Origin: Rhodothermaeota bacterium MED-G12
Lineage (GTDB): Bacteria; Bacteroidota; Rhodothermia; Balneolales; Balneolaceae
Assembly: GCA_002457365.1 (NCBI GenBank)
Contig: NTKP01000007.1
Span: forward strand, 1-41,087
DNA length: 41,087 nt
Direction: 5' to 3'
The notes below the pieces were generated by a model, which was not told the DNA's origin, ran no database searches, and worked only from the letters and a program-made list of their open reading frames with translations. Of the stretch, positions 36,874 to 41,087 are shown piece by piece. The position numbers and the translations under genes are program-made. Numbering within the stretch: position 1 is the first letter of the stretch; each line of letters starts with the position of its first letter.

Positions 36874-39258
36874 TTAATCTACAGGAACTTCGGATAAAAC
36901 AACAGGAAACCGACTAGTTTGAACAAAATCCCACCATTTTTTGGTCGTCTCGTAGCGTTGGCGATAACGTTCTCGCCCACTGCCGCTTTGTAGGGCGGGG
37001 TGGTCTGCCATGGCCTCTAGCCAAGTTGTAACAGAAGCCGTATCCAGCCGGCCAATATTTCGGTCCAGAATCACTAAGTGGTTGGAGAAATCCCATGTTA
37101 ATTCGGCAGTATGAGAAGAGTCATCTATAGTAAGCTTCTCAAGGTCATTCGATTGTTCACCTATAATGTTTTCATGTAGCCAAAGTGAAAGCAGGCCCGA
37201 TAGACGATTTGATCTCTGTTGAGAGGTTTCAGTTTCATGATTGTCTGTGCCAGAGAGGGTGGAAAAAGTTGGATAACGAATAAATTCTTCGTTCCAATAA
37301 CGGAACACCGTCGACTCTCGCAAGCTTGAGTCATATCCGTTAAATAGGGAGGAATCTGGTAGATAGTCACCATACTCTATGGCAACATAATCCCGCCAAA
37401 GTAAACTATCTTTTAGGCTCATAGCTCGCCTAGTAGGTCGGCGCCTACTTGTCGAATCAAGTTTGCTATCTAGTTGAATTGCCCGTTCCCATTCCCTGTT
37501 CATCACGAATGCATCTCGCATTAGGTGTGTTGCAGCTTCTGAGGTATCACGCAAGCTAATATTTTGAATCAGCAATGCAGGTTTACCTAGCCATAGAGCA
37601 TGAGAGAACCAACGAACCCGTGTAGATTCAGAAGTACTCAGTGAGCTAAATGCTGTGTTCAGTACTTCATTCGGTTGTTCAACTTTAGCTGCTTCCCAAT
37701 AGTAATTCCATTCATCAAGTAAGGCATAATCCGAAGCAGGATTACGAGGACAGGCTAACTGCCAAATAGAGGCTTGCCCAAAGAGGGCATTCGAACGCCG
37801 TCTGTCAGTTTCACTGGTTTGTTCCTTTAATGTACGTAAATAGTGATGCCATTCCTGGACGAGTTGTTCAAGTGGGGGATAATTATTGGATAGCTTAGAG
37901 CTACGATAGGATTCCTTTAGATAGGCTAAAGGATATTCTTGAAGCAAGAATCCCACAAACGCTCCCGCTACTGTATAGCTTAATCCAGATGATTCCGAAT
38001 AAAACCCCCATGGACTGAATAAATTCCGAATGGTTTCGATAGGAGGAAATTCGGGTTGAGCGGCTACAAGTTCATTCAGTGTGCTATGCTGACTTGCCCC
38101 CTGGGTTACGGCTTCAGCTAAACCTTCTATGAGGGCGATGTTCCAAGACCCATTAAACAATAAGTTTCCAAAATCTTTGGCAACCACGTGAACCAATTCA
38201 TGTTCCAAAACACCAGCTAGATGATTATGTGCAATATGCAATTGATCTTTGGTTAACCAAATAGGTACATAACTTGTTTCTTTAGCACCCACGAGTTCCT
38301 TCTTTTGCCACTCATTGGCATAAATATAACTCTCTATTTTAACGCCTTCAGGCCACTCTAAATCAAGCGTATCGAGTAGGTTTTGCAAATAAAATTCATG
38401 CCGAAAAGCCCAGCGTTCAACCTCAGCAATTGGAATAGTATCGTCCGCATACAAGCTAAAATGAGGCGTTTGAACATGAGTAGCAAGATTTTTTTTAAGC
38501 GAAGAATAGGTGGTAACACCACCCCAATACCCGGCGGTAGAATACCCAATTAGTAATGCAATTAGGATACTGTACATACCTAAGCGCTTGCTTAGCTTAG
38601 GCCCACCCTTTACTTGTTTGGTGCTAAGTAAAAGGAAGAGAGCTCCCCAAAGAAGAGTGATCATACGAAAGGGAATGTATGCTGCTGGAAAAGGGGCTAG
38701 TATATCATAAAGAGGACCAGGCCAATATCCCCAAAGATGGTTAAAAAAATACAGTTGTGGGGAGTTAAAAAAAATAATCAACCAACTGCCAACCCCAATC
38801 CCTAGAATCCATAAGCCAGCAATTACGGTTGGAAATGCACACCCTTTTACAGAGATAAAACGACCTATTGTACTTCCTAGAAATAGGCTTAAGTAAGGGC
38901 CCAATATCCAAAATAAAAGCCCCTCCCAAGAAAAGCACCCTCTCCACAGGTCAAAAATGAGAATCACCCCAGCAAAAAAACTAAGTAGGAGACTATCCCG
39001 AATAAGTCTACGATCATAGGAAAGAGTAGGTTTGAATAAAAACCGGCGTTGAATACGCGCCTCTCTAAGAGCACTCCACAAGCCTGCAAGAATGGAGGCA
39101 ACAAAAGCCAAGTCCACATGAAGCGTGCCTATAAGTGGAAGCTGGCTAGCACCTATCCCAGTTATAAGAATAGTGAGGACATGGGGGCCCCTAATCATAC
39201 AAGTGGTTGTGAAGAAATCTGTGTGTAACAAACGAAAGTAAAGATATGGGATTTTCAT
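36874..39258 (-). CDS. Large integral membrane protein with a HExxH zinc metallopeptidase motif
   Basis: I do not recognise a named family. The 794-residue protein begins with roughly 250 residues carrying about seven hydrophobic segments (for instance around 28-45, 88-105, 112-130, 143-163, 195-211, 229-246). A soluble part follows. It contains LEHELVHVVAKDFG with His353, Glu354 and His357, then ALIEGLAEAVTQ with Glu378, giving the HExxH...EGxA arrangement of gluzincin peptidases. A helical, repeat-poor C-terminal half (450-794) has no clear motif. It would act in or outside the membrane. Met21 is an alternative start nearer the first membrane helix. It stands between proline dehydrogenase and the nitroreductase. 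Confidence 0.82.
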   Translation of the reverse strand: MKIPYLYFRLLHTDFFTTTCMIRGPHVLTILITGIGASQLPLIGTLHVDLAFVASILAGLWSALREARIQRRFLFKPTLSYDRRLIRDSLLLSFFAGVILIFDLWRGCFSWEGLLFWILGPYLSLFLGSTIGRFISVKGCAFPTVIAGLWILGIGVGSWLIIFFNSPQLYFFNHLWGYWPGPLYDILAPFPAAYIPFRMITLLWGALFLLLSTKQVKGGPKLSKRLGMYSILIALLIGYSTAGYWGGVTTYSSLKKNLATHVQTPHFSLYADDTIPIAEVERWAFRHEFYLQNLLDTLDLEWPEGVKIESYIYANEWQKKELVGAKETSYVPIWLTKDQLHIAHNHLAGVLEHELVHVVAKDFGNLLFNGSWNIALIEGLAEAVTQGASQHSTLNELVAAQPEFPPIETIRNLFSPWGFYSESSGLSYTVAGAFVGFLLQEYPLAYLKESYRSSKLSNNYPPLEQLVQEWHHYLRTLKEQTSETDRRRSNALFGQASIWQLACPRNPASDYALLDEWNYYWEAAKVEQPNEVLNTAFSSLSTSESTRVRWFSHALWLGKPALLIQNISLRDTSEAATHLMRDAFVMNREWERAIQLDSKLDSTSRRRPTRRAMSLKDSLLWRDYVAIEYGDYLPDSSLFNGYDSSLRESTVFRYWNEEFIRYPTFSTLSGTDNHETETSQQRSNRLSGLLSLWLHENIIGEQSNDLEKLTIDDSSHTAELTWDFSNHLVILDRNIGRLDTASVTTWLEAMADHPALQSGSGRERYRQRYETTKKWWDFVQTSRFPVVLSEVPVD

Positions 39259-39301
39259 AATCCCACCTTAGTGAAACAGGGCTGTGTTGCCTGTTTTATT
39301 G

Positions 39302-40156
39302 TTAACGCTTGAATAAGGTACTAATAACAAACCAAATATTTTCTTTTCTCTCGGCTAATCTTCTGCTAAAATAAGGAAACCAATCCGTACCAAAAGGCAC
39401 ATATACCCGAGTAGGATAACCAAGCCTGTTGAGATCAATTAAGCCTTGTTCTCGTAAGCCGTAAAGCATTTGAAATTCAACCCTAGAAGAGGGGATATCA
39501 TAGTCTGCTAAGTAGGATCTAATCGCACGAATAAGTTGGTCATCGTGGGTCCCAAATCGTGGAAAAGAAGTGTTATTAATCAGCACTTCTGCATACGCAT
39601 TAAAGGCCTCTCGAATATCGGACATTTGCTGATAGGCTCTTGATCTAGACTCTTTATACGCTCCTTTTACTAGCCGAACGTCTGCCCCCAAACTAGCTAA
39701 TTCAGCAATATCCTCCTTACTTCTATGCAGCATCGCTTGAATTACGGTACCTATATGTTGAGCGCCGTATTCGGCATGAGCTCGTTTGAACAAATCCAAG
39801 GTAAGTTCGGTATACGCACTGCCTTCCATGTCAATTCGAACAAATTGATTTTGTGACCGTGCATGTTCCATTAGAGTAAACAGATTATCTGCACAATACT
39901 CCACATCAATATCTAATCCAAGCATGGTTAACTTGATCGAGATTCCGCTCAATAATTTGTGTTGCTTAATCCCTTTGAGCACGTCAATGTAGGCCTCTAC
40001 ATTCTGGTCAGCCTGTGAACGAGATGTTACATTTTCTCCAAGCAAATCAAGGGTAAGCTGATGATGGGCTTGATTAAGTTGTTTAGCAGCGGGTACGCTT
40101 GATGAAAATTCTTCGCCAGCAACAAATCGCTTAGCGAAAACAAACGGTAATTTCAT
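39302..40156 (-). CDS. Proline dehydrogenase
   Basis: Proline dehydrogenase oxidises proline to pyrroline-5-carboxylate with FAD, passing electrons to quinone at the membrane. The 284-residue monofunctional enzyme has the TIM-barrel core with FVRIDMEGSAY (about 105-115), ADVRLVKGAYKES, the VEFQMLYGLRE motif, and the family signature RVYVPFGTDWFPYFSRRLAERKEN, which holds the substrate-binding Arg pair. Length is a little under the typical 300. It is the separate-enzyme type rather than bifunctional PutA; the P5C dehydrogenase is not seen here. It is 43 bases upstream of the membrane gluzincin gene on the same strand. Confidence 0.93.
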   Translation of the reverse strand: MKLPFVFAKRFVAGEEFSSSVPAAKQLNQAHHQLTLDLLGENVTSRSQADQNVEAYIDVLKGIKQHKLLSGISIKLTMLGLDIDVEYCADNLFTLMEHARSQNQFVRIDMEGSAYTELTLDLFKRAHAEYGAQHIGTVIQAMLHRSKEDIAELASLGADVRLVKGAYKESRSRAYQQMSDIREAFNAYAEVLINNTSFPRFGTHDDQLIRAIRSYLADYDIPSSRVEFQMLYGLREQGLIDLNRLGYPTRVYVPFGTDWFPYFSRRLAERKENIWFVISTLFKR

Positions 40157-40566
40157 AGGGATAAGTAAGGCTTTTTAACGTCCAATTAATTGTTAACGAT
40201 GAGGAGTGAGGGAAAACTAACCAATTGATCCTAAGCACAAACAGAGATAGGATGAGCAAAGGTACGAGTTTAGTTCAAATTATCCACCTAACTGTAACCT
40301 TTTTGTATTCATTCCGTACTGTTTCATGTGATTATTTATTGGCGTTATATGGTAGGTGTCCAATTACAGGTGTCTCTTTAGGCATGTTTAGCACTAAATC
40401 TTCCAGTTAAAGCAGTTTTAAGGAGCCAAAGCTTAGGTAAACGCTTATAAATACAGGAATAAGTCAAAGACTAAAGAAGTAAGAAATAGTTAAGTAACAG
40501 CATAGCAAAAAAGGCTAAACAGTAACAGCCAAAAGATCTCAAAGAAACCCTATAAATCCCAATATT
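40157..40566. other. Gene-free stretch between proline dehydrogenase and the DUF4097 gene
   Basis: About 410 bases contain no ORF with coding character. A 61-codon open frame at 40225-40410 looks random. I see no RNA, clear terminator or promoter that I would defend. It must hold the divergent promoters of its two flanking genes. Confidence 0.5.
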
Positions 40567-41087
40567 ATGCATCTCCAACCCCAAAAACCTGATACAATTA
40601 GAACGATCAAGCACATTTTTCCCCTTGTATTAGGCCTATTTTTTGTGAGCTCCTCGCATCTAGCTTTTGCTCAATCACCGGTTGCCTCACAAGAATTTAC
40701 TGTGGGTGATTATGCCGAGGTGGATGTGTCTACGAGTGGTGGACGAATCGAAGTGATTGGGAAAAGTACGACCAAGGTTACCGTAAACGCAATCGCTTAC
40801 GTGAATGGAAGGAGATCCTCAAATGCAAATTTAGATAACTGGTCTATAACCATAGAAGAAATTCAGGGTAAAATAGTGGCCAAAGCTGAAAAAGAAAGTA
40901 ATATGGGGTGGTTGCGAGGCGGTAATAACGTGAGCATTGCTTTCGAAATTGAAACGCCGGTTAATACAGAGCTCAATGCCAGAACTTCAGGGGGTTCGGT
41001 CAGTATTGAAAACCTATCTGGAAACCAGTATGCTCGTACATCAGGCGGTAGCATGGACGCCAACAATATCCAAGGAAATGTTGAAAT
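40567..41087 (+). CDS. DUF4097 family beta-strand repeat exported protein, C-terminus cut by window edge
   Basis: The reading frame opens at ATG 40567 and runs off the window (173 codons seen). A signal peptide spans about residues 17-35, ending HLAFA before QSPVAS. The mature part has repeated TSGG-type turns: TSGGRIEVIG, TSGGSVSIENLSG and TSGGSMDANNIQG. Such repeats mark the parallel beta-helix fold of DUF4097/DUF4098 proteins, often paired with anti-sigma or membrane regulators. Its role is unknown. Nothing on the same strand precedes it within the window. Confidence 0.85.
   Translation, partial: MHLQPQKPDTIRTIKHIFPLVLGLFFVSSSHLAFAQSPVASQEFTVGDYAEVDVSTSGGRIEVIGKSTTKVTVNAIAYVNGRRSSNANLDNWSITIEEIQGKIVAKAEKESNMGWLRGGNNVSIAFEIETPVNTELNARTSGGSVSIENLSGNQYARTSGGSMDANNIQGNVE

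Noticed and set aside
38180-38200. CACGTG core in the membrane protein gene as a further parS
   Set aside because: The flanks do not match TGTTT/AAACA; the cores near 6305 and 30034 fail in the same way.
40277-40285. TTATCCACC as a DnaA box
   Set aside because: Isolated single near-match in AT-rich DNA, expected by chance.
40225-40410. 61-codon open frame in the gap before the DUF4097 gene
   Set aside because: No domain, no ribosome-binding site and random-looking composition.

Overview
The window looks like chromosomal DNA from a Bacteroidota/Balneolota-type bacterium. The evidence is protein and regulatory style: FabI carries the Bacteroidota-type N-terminus, a DUF4295 (bL38-like) small gene follows rpmB-rpmG, several intergenic regions hold TTG-N19/21-TAnnTTTG-like promoters, and few genes have a Shine-Dalgarno sequence. 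Genus is not determined. Nearly all genes are housekeeping. There is no phage, insertion sequence, CRISPR array or obvious defence island.

Layout. Positions 1-527 hold the 5' part of purM (minus strand). Positions 528-998 contain no gene but carry a dense cluster of DnaA-box-like 9-mers, an AT-rich stretch, TAG trios and a helically phased 10-bp repeat; this is the best oriC candidate. Next come dtd and a frameshifted patatin gene (plus strand), then the minus-strand block ffh-rpsP-rimM-trmD-rplS-adk (2.3-6.9 kb). Plus-strand fabI-ruvC-ruvA, a PhoB/PhoR-like two-component pair and a mannose-1-phosphate guanylyltransferase run from 7 to 12 kb. A minus-strand MBL hydrolase with a small partner and a probable surface protein follow, then a glutathione peroxidase, tRNA-Asp with a terminator, and mnmG-rsmG, which contain three ParB-binding parS sites. 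A WYL regulator, then gyrB-gyrA (minus strand), end this origin-proximal half.

From 23 to 30.7 kb: rpmB-rpmG-DUF4295, yqeY, cvpA, tyrS, xth, a MarR regulator, uvrB (minus) and a fused chorismate mutase/prephenate dehydrogenase. From 30.9 to 41 kb the content is more accessory: two related membrane-tethered AraC-type regulators (one broken at a poly-A tract, one with TPRs), a two-domain VOC protein, DUF1643, a TlpA-like thioredoxin, a nitroreductase, a large membrane protein with an HExxH zinc-protease motif, proline dehydrogenase, and the start of a DUF4097 protein.

How it fits together: origin candidate, parS sites, gyrase, mnmG/rsmG, DnaA-box pairs in the ffh/fabI and gyrB/rpmB intergenic regions, and translation genes all point to an origin-proximal region specialised for replication, segregation, supercoiling and ribosome production. 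The least explained items are the phased repeat in the origin candidate, the very long acidic tail on ribosomal protein S16, the membrane gluzincin, and the broken/intact pair of membrane-bound HTH regulators.
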